17,900 nt of DNA from the NCBI GenBank assembly GCA_023389425.1, contig JAEWEK010000204.1, forward strand, positions 1 through 17,900, read 5' to 3'. The stretch is from Pseudomonadota bacterium. GTDB lineage: Bacteria > Pseudomonadota > Gammaproteobacteria > Burkholderiales > Burkholderiaceae_D. This document shows, piece after piece, positions 6,834-14,667 of the stretch. The position numbers were made by a program, and so were the translations under genes. Each line of letters starts with the position of its first letter. The stretch's first letter is position 1. Under the pieces are notes generated by a model, which saw only the letters and a list, made by a program, of their open reading frames with translations, was not told the origin of the DNA and made no database searches.

Positions 6834-7527
6834 CGATGTTACGATGGCGCCGGTGCTGGCCTGCCGCAGCCTGTCCAAGACCTTCCGCGAGGGGGCCTAC
6901 CAGGTCCAGGTCTTCAACAACATCGACTTCTCCGTCGGCCGTGGCGAACGCGTTGCGATCGTCGGCGCTTCCGGCTCCGGCAAGTCGACCCTGCTGCACC
7001 TGCTGGGCGGGCTGGATACCCCAAGCAGCGGCTCGGTCACCTTGATGGGCGAGGATTTCGCTTCGCTGTCCGAGACCCGCCGCGGCGACCTGCGCAACTC
7101 GTCGCTCGGTTTTGTCTACCAGTTCCATCACCTGCTGCCGGAATTCACCGCGCTCGACAACGTGGCGATGCCGCTGCTGATCCGGCGCGAGAAGCGCGAC
7201 GCGGCCAACCGCAAGGCGCTGGCGATTCTCGACCGCGTCGGATTGGCCAGGCGCGTCACTCACCGCCCGGGCGAGCTGTCCGGCGGCGAACGGCAACGCG
7301 TGGCGCTGGCCCGTGCCCTGGTGACCCAGCCGGCCTGCGTGCTGGCCGACGAGCCGACCGGCAACCTCGACCACAGCACGGCCGAATCGATCTTCGACCT
7401 GATGCTGGAACTGTCGCGCACCCTCGGTACCGCCTTCGTCATCGTCACCCATGACGTCGAACTTGCGCGCCGCTGCGACCGCATGATGCGCCTGACCGAG
7501 CACGGCCTGCAGCCAGTGGAGGCGTAG
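6826..7527 (+). CDS. lolD: Lipoprotein-releasing ABC transporter ATP-binding protein LolD
   Basis: A 233-aa ABC ATPase that powers lipoprotein release by the adjacent permease on the cytoplasmic face of the inner membrane. All ATPase motifs are intact: Walker A GASGSGKST (47-55), Q-loop YQF (98-100), signature LSGGERQRVALARAL (151-165), Walker B and catalytic Glu in LADEPTGNLD (173-182), and switch His 209 in VTHD. 'FVYQFHHLLPEFTALDNV' (97-113) is the typical LolD Q-loop region. The ATG lies inside the end of lolC (8-nt overlap), indicating coupled translation. Related MacB or FtsE ATPases are excluded by the neighbour and by the LolD-like Q-loop. Confidence 0.96.
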   Translation: MNNDVTMAPVLACRSLSKTFREGAYQVQVFNNIDFSVGRGERVAIVGASGSGKSTLLHLLGGLDTPSSGSVTLMGEDFASLSETRRGDLRNSSLGFVYQFHHLLPEFTALDNVAMPLLIRREKRDAANRKALAILDRVGLARRVTHRPGELSGGERQRVALARALVTQPACVLADEPTGNLDHSTAESIFDLMLELSRTLGTAFVIVTHDVELARRCDRMMRLTEHGLQPVEA

Positions 7528-7531
7528 CCGG

Positions 7532-8335
7532 ATGTGGATCGACACCCACTGCCACCTCGACGCGGCGGAGTTCGGCGCACAGGCGCTGGACGTCGCGCGG
7601 CAGGCGGGCCAGGCGGGGGTGTCGATGATCGTGATTCCGGCGGTGGACCGTTCCGACTTCGGCACCGTGGCCGAGCTGTCGGCGCAGGCGCCGAATGCCT
7701 GTTACGCGCTCGGCATCCATCCCATCTTCGTCCCCAACGCGCAGGACGAGGACCTGCGGGTGCTGCGCCGGTCGGTAGAGGCGGCCCTCGTCGATCCCCG
7801 CTTCGTCGGCATCGGCGAGATCGGGCTGGACTTCTTCATTCCCATGCTGTGCACGCCCGAGATGCGCGAGAAGCAGGAGCGCTTCTTGCGTGAGCAGCTG
7901 CGCATCGCGCGCGATTTCGCGCTGCCGGTGCTGATGCACGTGCGCCGTTCGCAGGACCAGGTGCTCAAGAACCTGCGCCAGATCCGGCCGCCGTGCGGCA
8001 TCGCGCACGCTTTCAACGGCAGCTTCCAGCAGGCGCGGAATTTTATCGATCTCGGCTTCCATCTTGGATTCGGCGGCGCCATGACCTTCACCCGCGCGCT
8101 GCAAATACGGCGGCTGGCCAGCGAGCTCCCGCTCGATGCGATGGTCCTCGAAACCGATGCCCCTGACATTTCACCGGCGTGGATTCATCCGGCCCGCAAC
8201 AGCCCCGCCCAGCTGCCGGCGATCGGCGCCGCGCTGGCCCAGTTGCGCGGCATCGACGAAGCGGCGGTGCGCGACACAACGTGGCGCAACGCGCTGGCCG
8301 CCATTCCGCGCCTGTCGGGTCTGTTGCCAGCGTAA
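7532..8335 (+). CDS. TatD-family metal-dependent hydrolase, YjjV-like
   Basis: A 267-aa TIM-barrel metallohydrolase of the TatD family, cytoplasmic; family members are DNases (3'-5' exonuclease or AP-site activities) or act on D-aminoacyl-tRNA. Metal ligands are all present: HCH in DTHCHLD (His 6 and His 8), Glu 96 in GEIGLD, His 136 in LMHVRR, His 159 in AHAFNGS and Asp 209 in ETDAPD. The stretch 'FNGSFQQARNFIDLG' and 'GGAMTFTRA' most resembles the E. coli YjjV subgroup. It starts 4 nt after lolD and shares its operon. In related betaproteobacteria the lolC-lolD-tatD order is, from memory, often followed directly by comEC; here a T6SS cassette intervenes. The exact substrate cannot be told from sequence. 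Confidence 0.9.
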   Translation: MWIDTHCHLDAAEFGAQALDVARQAGQAGVSMIVIPAVDRSDFGTVAELSAQAPNACYALGIHPIFVPNAQDEDLRVLRRSVEAALVDPRFVGIGEIGLDFFIPMLCTPEMREKQERFLREQLRIARDFALPVLMHVRRSQDQVLKNLRQIRPPCGIAHAFNGSFQQARNFIDLGFHLGFGGAMTFTRALQIRRLASELPLDAMVLETDAPDISPAWIHPARNSPAQLPAIGAALAQLRGIDEAAVRDTTWRNALAAIPRLSGLLPA

Positions 8336-8561
8336 TTTTCGGCAACTTCGACTGCGCTTGCCGCTGCGCGCCGAACCATTCTTCTAATCGCGAAAGTACC
8401 GCCCGGCGCACCCGCGCGTCCTCGGGGTTTGGCCGGCGCGCCGCCGACCGCTACTCCTGCATTTAGTTCGCCCTTGCAACCATGATTCAGAACAATTGAA
8501 TCGCGTTTCTTCCGTGTCACCATGGGTCTCCTCTTAACAGAAGACCAACCCGGAGCGAGCT
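8336..8561. other. Intergenic region upstream of vgrG
   Basis: This 226-bp spacer follows tatD. Just after its stop are two competing inverted repeats, CGGCAA/TTGCCG (8340-8363) and TTCGGC/GCCGAA (8338-8375). They could weakly terminate the lol operon but have no T-run. The distal third (about 8460-8520) is AT-richer and holds the dyad at 8484-8502. No convincing small gene or clear sigma-70 or sigma-54 promoter was found. Confidence 0.4.
8484..8502. promoter_or_regulatory. Dyad GATTCA-N7-TGAATC upstream of vgrG, possible operator
   Basis: A perfect 6-bp inverted repeat with a 7-nt spacer lies 59 nt before the vgrG GTG, in an AT-rich patch. Such dyads are typical operator shapes, but I recognise no regulator for it. 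Its right half, ACAATTGAATC, recurs at 5500-5490 (minus strand), 54 nt before the RpfE-type gene, in the same orientation relative to the gene. Confidence 0.28.
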
Positions 8562-11354
8562 GTGGAGAGCACCACCGAGTTCCTGCGCGTCCTGGAGCAC
8601 GAGCAGTCGCTGAGCACCGCGCACCGCCAACTGCGGCTGAGGCTCGCGCATTCGGACCAGCTCTCGGACAACGTGCTGCTGCCGCAGCGGGTGGTGGGCG
8701 CGGAAGCGATCTGCGGTGGCGTCGATTACCACGTCGCCTGCGTCGCCAGCAGTCCGATGCTGCCGCTGAAGGAGCTGATCGCGCTGCCGGCGGAGATCCA
8801 GCTGATGACCGACCGCGGTCAATTGCGCAGCGTTTGTGGACTGGTCACCGAAGCGCGCGCGGGCGACTTCGACGGCGGACTGGCCACATACCAGTTGCGC
8901 ATCCGCGATGTGCTGTCGGTGATGGAAAAGCGTATCAATAGCCGCGTGTTCAGGCACCATAACGAAGTGGAGATCGTGCAGTTGCTGTGCGAGGAATGGC
9001 GGCACTCGAACGCGGTGCTGGCCGGCGCCTTCGAATTCGAAATCGATCCGCTGCTGGATCTTCGCCAGTTCCCGCCCCGCGAACAGACCATGCAGCATAA
9101 CGAATCGGATGCGGCGTTCGCGCGCCGCCTGCTCAAGCGCTGCGGGGTGTCGTGGGTGTTCCGCCCGGGGCGCGGCCGCGATACGGCGGTCGACCCGGCG
9201 CATGACCGCATCCCGGCGCACACGCTGGTGCTGTTCGACGACGCCATGAAGCTGCCGCGGAACCTTGCCGGCAGCGTACGCTATCACCGCGGCGGCGCCA
9301 CCGAGGAGCGCGACACCATCAGCTCGTGGACCGCCGCGCGCCGCCTGCAGCCGGGGAGCGCCACGCGGCACAGCTGGGACTACAAGAATCCGCTCGGCGG
9401 CCAGTTCATGACCGCCAGCGTGCACGGGACGGCCGACCAAGGCAGCGCCGGCAGGCAGCTGGCCGTCACGCTCGACGACTACCTCATCGACATGCCGCAC
9501 GCGGCCAACGACGGCGACGACCGCGCGCGGCTCGGCCAGGTGCGGATGGCGCGCCACGAGTTCGAGACCAAGTGCTTTCACGGCGAAGGAACGGTGCGCG
9601 ACTTCTGCGCCGGCGAATACTTCGCGCTGGCCGGACACCCCGAAATCGATACCCACGCCGCGCCGGAGCGCGAATTCGTCATCACCGAACTGCATGTCGA
9701 CGCCTGCAACAACCTGCCGGGAGAGCTGTCGGTCCGTGCCGAGCGGCTGCTGTCCCAGCATCGCTGGAACGAGCCGCGGGAAGCCGGCGATGGCGGAATG
9801 CGCGTGCACGTCGCATTCACGGCGGTGCGGCGCGGCGTGACGATCGTGCCTGCTTTCGATGCGCGCGCCGACCTGCCGCAGCCGCAGATGCAAAGCGCGC
9901 TGGTGGTCGGGCCACCTGGCGAAGAGGTGCACTGCGATGCGCTCGGGCGCGTGAAGATCCGCTTTCCCGGCATGCGCGACTTAGACCACAGGCATGCGCA
10001 GGGATCCGGCGCCTCCGGTTCGCCTGCCGATTCGGCGTGGGTGCGGGTCGCGTCCAACTGGGCCGGTGACGGACCGGGGCAGCGCCAATGCGGCATGCTG
10101 GGATTGCCGCGCGTGGGCACCGAGGTGCTGGTGGCCTTCCTGGGTGGCGATCCGGACAAGCCGATCATCGTCGCGCAGCTGTACAACCAGCGCGCGTTGC
10201 CGCCGGCCCTGAGCCGCGCCGGCCACCTGCCGGGTAACCGCTACCTGTCGGGCGCTCGCAGCCGCGAGCTGGGCGGGCAACGCGGCAACCAGCTGCGCTT
10301 CGACGATACGCGCGGCCAGATCAGTGCGCAGCTGGCGAGCGACCACGCGGCTTCGGAACTGAACCTTGGCTGGCTCACGCATCCGAAATCGAACGGCCAT
10401 GGCGACCCGCGCGGCGAAGGCGCGGAGCTGCGCAGCGACGACGCCGTGGCGATCCGCGGCGGCCGCGGCGTGCTGTTGTCGGCGTACGCCAGCAAGGATG
10501 CGGAAGGCCCGCAACTCGAACGGGCCAAGCTGGCCGGTCTGGCACAGCTGATGCAGGGTGTGCTGGACGAACTGTCGCGGCTGGCCATCGAGCACGCCGA
10601 GGACGAAGCGGCGCAGCCACGGCTGGCGGCACTGGCCGACAAGCTCGCGCGCTGGCATGAGGGCAGCAATGTCGCCGAAGGCGGGGCGCGGCCCGACACG
10701 CAGGCCGTGCTGGCCGGCACCGCGCCGGGCGGAATCGTCCTGGGCAGCGACGACAACCTGGCGCTGGGCGCGCAGACCAAGGTCGATATCATCAGCGCGA
10801 GCGATGCGGAGCTGGCCGCCGGCCGCAACCTGTTCGTGCGGGCGGCGCGTTCGCTGTCGTTGTTCGCCTTCGAACTCGGCCTGAAGCTGGTGGCGGGGCG
10901 CGGCAATGTGGTGGTGCAGACGCACCAGGGCCACGTCGAGATCAAGTCGTCCGGCCGCATCAGCCTGATCGCGGCCGAAGGCATCGAGCTCGATGCGCCG
11001 TGGGTGAAGGTGGTCTCCAAAGGCGCGCAGACCGATTGGGACGGCGGCGCCATCACCCAGCAAAGCTCGGGAAAGCACGTGGTGCGGGCGGCGGGCATCG
11101 AGCACGTCGCCAGTGGCGACGGCACCCCGGCCGGCCTCGGCCTGCCGCAAACCCAGCTCGAAACCGACGAGCGCGTGGTGGTGATCGACAAGCAGACCGG
11201 CAAGCCCGCACGCGGCCGGCGTTACGTCGCCCAGCACGAGGACGGCACCACGATCGAGGGCGTGACCGACGACGAGGGCCGGACCAGCGTCCTGCAAAGC
11301 TATGCGATCGGCGCGGTCGAATTTCGCCTGCTGCCGGGAGAAACGGGCAAATGA
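8562..11354 (+). CDS. vgrG: Type VI secretion system spike protein VgrG with C-terminal TTR-like adaptor tail
   Basis: This 930-aa protein forms the trimeric spike at the tip of the T6SS tube and carries effectors into neighbouring cells. The start is the GTG at 8562, with GGAG 6 nt upstream. Domains in order are: a gp27-like N-terminal half (about 1-400); an OB-fold gp5-like domain (about 446-545) with 'DALGRVKIRFPG' and 'LPRVGTEVLVAFLGGDPDKP'; a DUF2345-type beta-helix region (about 613-815), including 'RGGRGVLLSAYA' and 'GHVEIKSSGRISLIAAEGIELDAP'; and a tail (about 866-930) with 'VVVIDKQTGKPARGRRYVAQ' and 'GVTDDEGRTSVLQS', which looks like a transthyretin-like or Ig-like beta-sandwich. In other systems such tails dock lipase effectors. 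The stop overlaps the effector start (ATGA), supporting a dedicated cargo. No PAAR gene is seen nearby. This is an orphan vgrG island; the structural T6SS genes must be elsewhere. Confidence 0.95.
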   Translation: MESTTEFLRVLEHEQSLSTAHRQLRLRLAHSDQLSDNVLLPQRVVGAEAICGGVDYHVACVASSPMLPLKELIALPAEIQLMTDRGQLRSVCGLVTEARAGDFDGGLATYQLRIRDVLSVMEKRINSRVFRHHNEVEIVQLLCEEWRHSNAVLAGAFEFEIDPLLDLRQFPPREQTMQHNESDAAFARRLLKRCGVSWVFRPGRGRDTAVDPAHDRIPAHTLVLFDDAMKLPRNLAGSVRYHRGGATEERDTISSWTAARRLQPGSATRHSWDYKNPLGGQFMTASVHGTADQGSAGRQLAVTLDDYLIDMPHAANDGDDRARLGQVRMARHEFETKCFHGEGTVRDFCAGEYFALAGHPEIDTHAAPEREFVITELHVDACNNLPGELSVRAERLLSQHRWNEPREAGDGGMRVHVAFTAVRRGVTIVPAFDARADLPQPQMQSALVVGPPGEEVHCDALGRVKIRFPGMRDLDHRHAQGSGASGSPADSAWVRVASNWAGDGPGQRQCGMLGLPRVGTEVLVAFLGGDPDKPIIVAQLYNQRALPPALSRAGHLPGNRYLSGARSRELGGQRGNQLRFDDTRGQISAQLASDHAASELNLGWLTHPKSNGHGDPRGEGAELRSDDAVAIRGGRGVLLSAYASKDAEGPQLERAKLAGLAQLMQGVLDELSRLAIEHAEDEAAQPRLAALADKLARWHEGSNVAEGGARPDTQAVLAGTAPGGIVLGSDDNLALGAQTKVDIISASDAELAAGRNLFVRAARSLSLFAFELGLKLVAGRGNVVVQTHQGHVEIKSSGRISLIAAEGIELDAPWVKVVSKGAQTDWDGGAITQQSSGKHVVRAAGIEHVASGDGTPAGLGLPQTQLETDERVVVIDKQTGKPARGRRYVAQHEDGTTIEGVTDDEGRTSVLQSYAIGAVEFRLLPGETGK

Positions 11355-13012
11355 GCGAGCCCACGCGCAAGCTTGCGCCGCCGACGGTGGACAAGGACGG
11401 CAGCCTGGTGGCGCACACGGTGGCGACGCCGAAGTCCTTCCGGGTGCGGGCGCTGCTCGAGGTCCCGCCGGACAAGGTGGTGCCCGTCATCTTCATCCCG
11501 GGCCTGATGGGGACCAATTTGCGCTTGCGCAGCGGGGCCGTCCTGCCGCCGGAAGACGGGGTCGCGCCGGGCGATCCGGTCTGGCGTCCGCCGAATGGGA
11601 GCATGGACTGTGTGAGCGAGGTATGGGGATGGTCGCGCCGGACGCCTGCCATGCGCCAGGATATGCTCGATGGGAAGGCGGTGGAAGTCGACGGCTCCGG
11701 CGAGCTTCCGGCGTCCACCCTGACCGCGGAGCAGATGCGCGAGCAGGGCTGGGGCGAGGTTCATGTGGGCTCGTACGGAGCTTTCCTGGCGGCCCTGCAG
11801 AAATACCTGGAGACGACCTTCGAAATCGCCGGCCCGAGGCGGCGGATCAGGGAACATTGGCGCGCGGTCATGGAGTGCGATCCCGCGCGATGGGGCGTGC
11901 GCGGCGTCGAGCCGCTGACCGAGGGCGAGCTTGAGAAATACGCAGGCTACTACTATCCGGTCTACGCCGTCGGATACAACTGGCTGCAATCCTGCGCCCA
12001 GTCCGCGGAGCTGGTGCGCAAGCGGGTCCTGGAAATTATCCGGCACTGGCAAGGCCTTAGGCGCGAGTGCAGGCAGGTGATCCTCGTGACGCACTCGATG
12101 GGCGGATTTGTCGCGCGCGCCTGCGCCAAGGAGATTCCCGCGCATATCGCGGGAGTCATCCACGGCGTCATGCCCGCATTCGGCGCGCCGGTGGCCTACC
12201 GCCGTATCGCCTGCGGTACCGAAGGCGGCCGCTTCGAGCGCGACCTTTCCAGGAACTTCACGGATGACGGCTTTGCGCGTATCGCGGGCGGCAGTGCCGC
12301 GAATACCACGCCGGTCATGGCGCTCGCACCCGGTGTGCTCGAATTGCTGCCGAATCAGCTTTATCCGCAGGGCTGGCTGCTGGTCCGGACCGTGCGCGCG
12401 CCCGGCAATGACGATCAATACCGCGAGCTGCTTGCGCTGCCGAAGGGGAATCCTTACGACTTCTATCGCGATACCGATAGCTGGTATCGGATGATCGATC
12501 TCGGCTTGAGCGATCCGCGCGGGCGCTATCGCTGGAAATTCGGCGGCGTGAAGGTTGCGGTGATGTCCGCGATAAACGCCGCCGAGCGCTTTCACACGCA
12601 GGTGCTCGCCGACGGCGCGACGAGCTACTACCATCCGAAGACCTATGCATACTACGAGGCCGACGATGCCCACAAGGCCTTCGGGAAGATTCGATGGGTG
12701 GCGCAGGAAAGCAATGGCGGCGGCCCTGTACTCACGCCGGGTAATGTCAATCATGGCCGCCTGGCGCGGCGCGAGGCGGACGGCAGCCGCAGCGTGGAAA
12801 TCGAAGGGCGCTACACGCTCAGATTTCGCCCCTGGATGCAGGACGCGCCGGGTGATGACACGGTGCCTGCGCTGTCGGGCGCGGGTCCGGGTGGACAGGT
12901 CAGGCAAATTTTCAGGACCAGCGGCTATTCGCATCAGCAGAGCTATCAGCACGCCGACGTCCTGCTGCTCACCCAATACCTGATAGCGAAGATTGCCCAG
13001 AGCTTCACATGA
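11351..13012 (+). CDS. Predicted T6SS phospholipase effector (Tle, probably Tle4-like), LCAT/PGAP1-type alpha/beta hydrolase
   Basis: The 553-aa protein starts at the ATG overlapping the vgrG stop. It has an alpha/beta-hydrolase core: an oxyanion-type motif FIPGLMGTNL (48-57), nucleophile Ser 249 in VTHSMGG (246-252), an acidic site GDDTVP (501-506) and nearby His 528 or His 534 in 'GYSHQQSYQHADV', giving a plausible Ser-Asp-His triad as in lecithin:cholesterol acyltransferase and PGAP1-like lipases. The elbow is T-H-S-M-G, with Thr where many Tle proteins have Gly. No signal peptide is present, consistent with T6SS delivery on the VgrG spike. The likely role is hydrolysis of membrane phospholipids in the periplasm of target bacteria. 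Assignment to the Tle4 group rests mostly on the downstream Tli4-like gene. Its stop overlaps the next gene by ATGA. The lipase fold is well supported; the substrate is inferred. Confidence 0.85.
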   Translation: MSEPTRKLAPPTVDKDGSLVAHTVATPKSFRVRALLEVPPDKVVPVIFIPGLMGTNLRLRSGAVLPPEDGVAPGDPVWRPPNGSMDCVSEVWGWSRRTPAMRQDMLDGKAVEVDGSGELPASTLTAEQMREQGWGEVHVGSYGAFLAALQKYLETTFEIAGPRRRIREHWRAVMECDPARWGVRGVEPLTEGELEKYAGYYYPVYAVGYNWLQSCAQSAELVRKRVLEIIRHWQGLRRECRQVILVTHSMGGFVARACAKEIPAHIAGVIHGVMPAFGAPVAYRRIACGTEGGRFERDLSRNFTDDGFARIAGGSAANTTPVMALAPGVLELLPNQLYPQGWLLVRTVRAPGNDDQYRELLALPKGNPYDFYRDTDSWYRMIDLGLSDPRGRYRWKFGGVKVAVMSAINAAERFHTQVLADGATSYYHPKTYAYYEADDAHKAFGKIRWVAQESNGGGPVLTPGNVNHGRLARREADGSRSVEIEGRYTLRFRPWMQDAPGDDTVPALSGAGPGGQVRQIFRTSGYSHQQSYQHADVLLLTQYLIAKIAQSFT

Positions 13013-14664
13013 AGCGCGATAAAAGCAAAAGGCTGGTGGCGTTGATCGTCATGGCGTTACTCGCCGTGGCGAGCATGCGTACCGCGCTAGGACTGCGGGA
13101 CTGGACGAAGGTGGCAATCATGACCCGAACTATGAAAACGGTGTGCGTCGGCCGCTTCCTGATCGACCTTCCCGAGAACGCTCGCGTCTCGTACGGCCCC
13201 GCGTTCCTGGAAGGCTTCGACATCAGCAGCATGCGCGAAAGCGATGCCGCGTTCGAGGCGAGGTCGGCGGAGCGGGAAGCGGCGCTGCGCGCACAGACCA
13301 ACGGTCGCGGCAGGCCGAACCTGGAATCGGTCCGCGCTTACCGGTCGGGAGAATATATCGGCAAGATATTCGTCTATGGACGCTGGAACACGCCATGGAA
13401 GGAGAACGGCGAGCCGAGGCAGCTCGAGGGCGTTGCGATCGAAGGGCTGTTGCATGGAGCCGGGGCGAGCTTTTCGTTCCTGAATGAGCAGTACGATCCG
13501 GACAAAGTGGGCAGGCTCGTCAAGCTGTTCGAACAAATGTCGGCGCGCGCCGACAACGAGATCCCGTCCGCGCCGGGATTCTGTATCGGACGAGGCTTCA
13601 TTCGCGAGCCGCTGCGCGCGGAGCAGGGCGAGTCGGTCGCGCTGCTGGCAGGCTTGCCGGATCATCCCGACGTCACCATCACGCTTTCCAGCATGGCCGG
13701 CACGGCGCCAGCACCGGGCATCATCCAGCGATCCGCCGAGGCGATGGCGAGCTATCCGCTGCTTCTCAGGCCGGCGGTGCGGATTGTGCGGGAAGGCGCG
13801 CGCACGGTGAACGGGCTGCCGGGTGAAGAGATCGGGGCGAAGATCACCGAGCCGAATTTCGTGACCACGTTCACGTATGACTGGGAGATGCCGGCGCGGG
13901 ACAGCGATGCGCTGACACCCCTGCTGGCCCTTCAGCTCCAGACAGGCGTCGCGCGGCCGGGGGGCAAACCGATCCAGTCGAGCCTCGCCGAGGGCGCCAT
14001 CGACGAACTATGGGAAAGCATCGTTCCCAGCGTCCGGATCCGGCCGTTCATGGTGCCGACCGCTGCGCCGGCGGCAGCGCCGGAAGCGCCGCTGGGAAGC
14101 TTTGCGACGGCCGGCGACGCGTGCCCGGCGACCGGCTGGTGGCAGTGCAACGAGGGCGTGGCCGGCGTCGCGGTGCTGGGCGGCCGGCGCCAGTTCCTGA
14201 GGAAAGGGCAGCGCATGCCGCAAGCCCTGCTGATGCCGCAGCCGACGCTCTGGGAAAAGCTGCGCGGCGTGCAGCCGAGTTACGAGCCGGTCGCGCCGAC
14301 GGCCTGGAAGCTGGTCGACAGGCGGGCACACGGGCGCGCCACGACGCCTACCTTGGCGGCCGCCGCTCCGGCGGGGACGGCCCTGGCCGCTGCCGTGGCG
14401 CCGCTCGGCAGTGTCGCCAGGACCGGCGACACCTGTCCGGCGAGCGGATGGTGGCGCTGCGAGGATGCGCAGGCGCTGGACGGCACGCGCTGGTTTGCGC
14501 GCGGCAGCACGCTTCCCGCCGCGACCTTCGACATGCCGCCTGCATGGTTCGGCAGGAACGGCGCAGGCCCGGCGGTGATCCAGCGCCGCAGCAACTGGCA
14601 GCTGCTGCGGCATGCCGCGGCCCCGCGCGGCGAGCGCGAAGTCGAGGAAGATCCCGCCGGCTGA
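13009..14664 (+). CDS. Tli4-like T6SS immunity protein with two C-terminal Cys/Trp repeats
   Basis: The 551-aa product starts at an ATG overlapping the effector stop by 4 nt. Residues 9-28 are hydrophobic after a Lys/Arg-rich start, so it is a membrane-anchored or exported periplasmic protein, where it could block the incoming lipase. The body (about 40-345) has features I associate with the Tli4 family: 'VCVGRFLIDLPENARV' (46-60), 'PGFCIGRGFI' (189-198) and 'VALLAGLPDHPDVTITLSS' (210-228). After an Ala/Pro linker come two diverged copies of an approximately 70-residue module (362-437 and 466-534), each with G-D-x-C-P-A-[TS]-G-W-W-x-C followed by R-x-F-x-x-G and a closing W-x-L. A typical Tli4 ends near the first linker, so the repeats are an extension. 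It probably protects the producer from its own and its kin's effector. comEC begins 3 nt after its stop. Confidence 0.8.
   Translation: MKRDKSKRLVALIVMALLAVASMRTALGLRDWTKVAIMTRTMKTVCVGRFLIDLPENARVSYGPAFLEGFDISSMRESDAAFEARSAEREAALRAQTNGRGRPNLESVRAYRSGEYIGKIFVYGRWNTPWKENGEPRQLEGVAIEGLLHGAGASFSFLNEQYDPDKVGRLVKLFEQMSARADNEIPSAPGFCIGRGFIREPLRAEQGESVALLAGLPDHPDVTITLSSMAGTAPAPGIIQRSAEAMASYPLLLRPAVRIVREGARTVNGLPGEEIGAKITEPNFVTTFTYDWEMPARDSDALTPLLALQLQTGVARPGGKPIQSSLAEGAIDELWESIVPSVRIRPFMVPTAAPAAAPEAPLGSFATAGDACPATGWWQCNEGVAGVAVLGGRRQFLRKGQRMPQALLMPQPTLWEKLRGVQPSYEPVAPTAWKLVDRRAHGRATTPTLAAAAPAGTALAAAVAPLGSVARTGDTCPASGWWRCEDAQALDGTRWFARGSTLPAATFDMPPAWFGRNGAGPAVIQRRSNWQLLRHAAAPRGEREVEEDPAG
14092..14319 (+). 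repeat. Protein-level repeat copy 1 in the immunity protein (Cys/Trp module)
   Basis: This encodes residues 362-437 of the Tli4-like protein, starting 'LGSFATAGDACPATGWWQC' and ending 'TAWKLVDRR'. The two cysteines are nine residues apart around a Trp-Trp pair and could form a disulfide in the periplasm. It aligns with copy 2 at protein level, while the DNA has diverged. Confidence 0.7.
14404..14610 (+). repeat. Protein-level repeat copy 2 in the immunity protein (Cys/Trp module)
   Basis: This encodes residues 466-534, starting 'LGSVARTGDTCPASGWWRC' and ending 'SNWQLLRH'. It shares the C-P-A-x-G-W-W-x-C core, the 'RWFARGSTLPAATF'-type middle and the terminal W-x-L with copy 1. An Ala-rich linker (446-465) separates the copies. 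Confidence 0.7.
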
Positions 14665-14667
14665 ACG

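Larger units (their letters stand above)
8562..14664 (+). other. T6SS vgrG-effector-immunity cassette between tatD and comEC
   Basis: Three genes chained by two ATGA overlaps form a complete spike/effector/immunity set. They sit between two housekeeping genes that I remember as neighbours in related betaproteobacteria. No transposase, integrase, direct repeat or tRNA marks the edges, so any insertion probably occurred by homologous or illegitimate recombination. Horizontal acquisition is inferred from position, not from a boundary signal. Confidence 0.6.

Noticed and set aside
8341..8355. GGCA...TGC spacing resembling a sigma-54 promoter upstream of vgrG
   Set aside because: The GG-to-GC spacing is off by one, the flanking consensus bases are missing, and it is over 200 nt from the start.
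8338..8375. Overlapping hairpins after tatD as an intrinsic terminator
   Set aside because: Stems are 6 bp with loops of 12 nt or more and no following T-run.
8522..8941. Alternative ATG-initiated frame overlapping the vgrG start
   Set aside because: It is out of frame with VgrG and has no family features; GTG at 8562 has a good ribosome site and the correct N-terminus.
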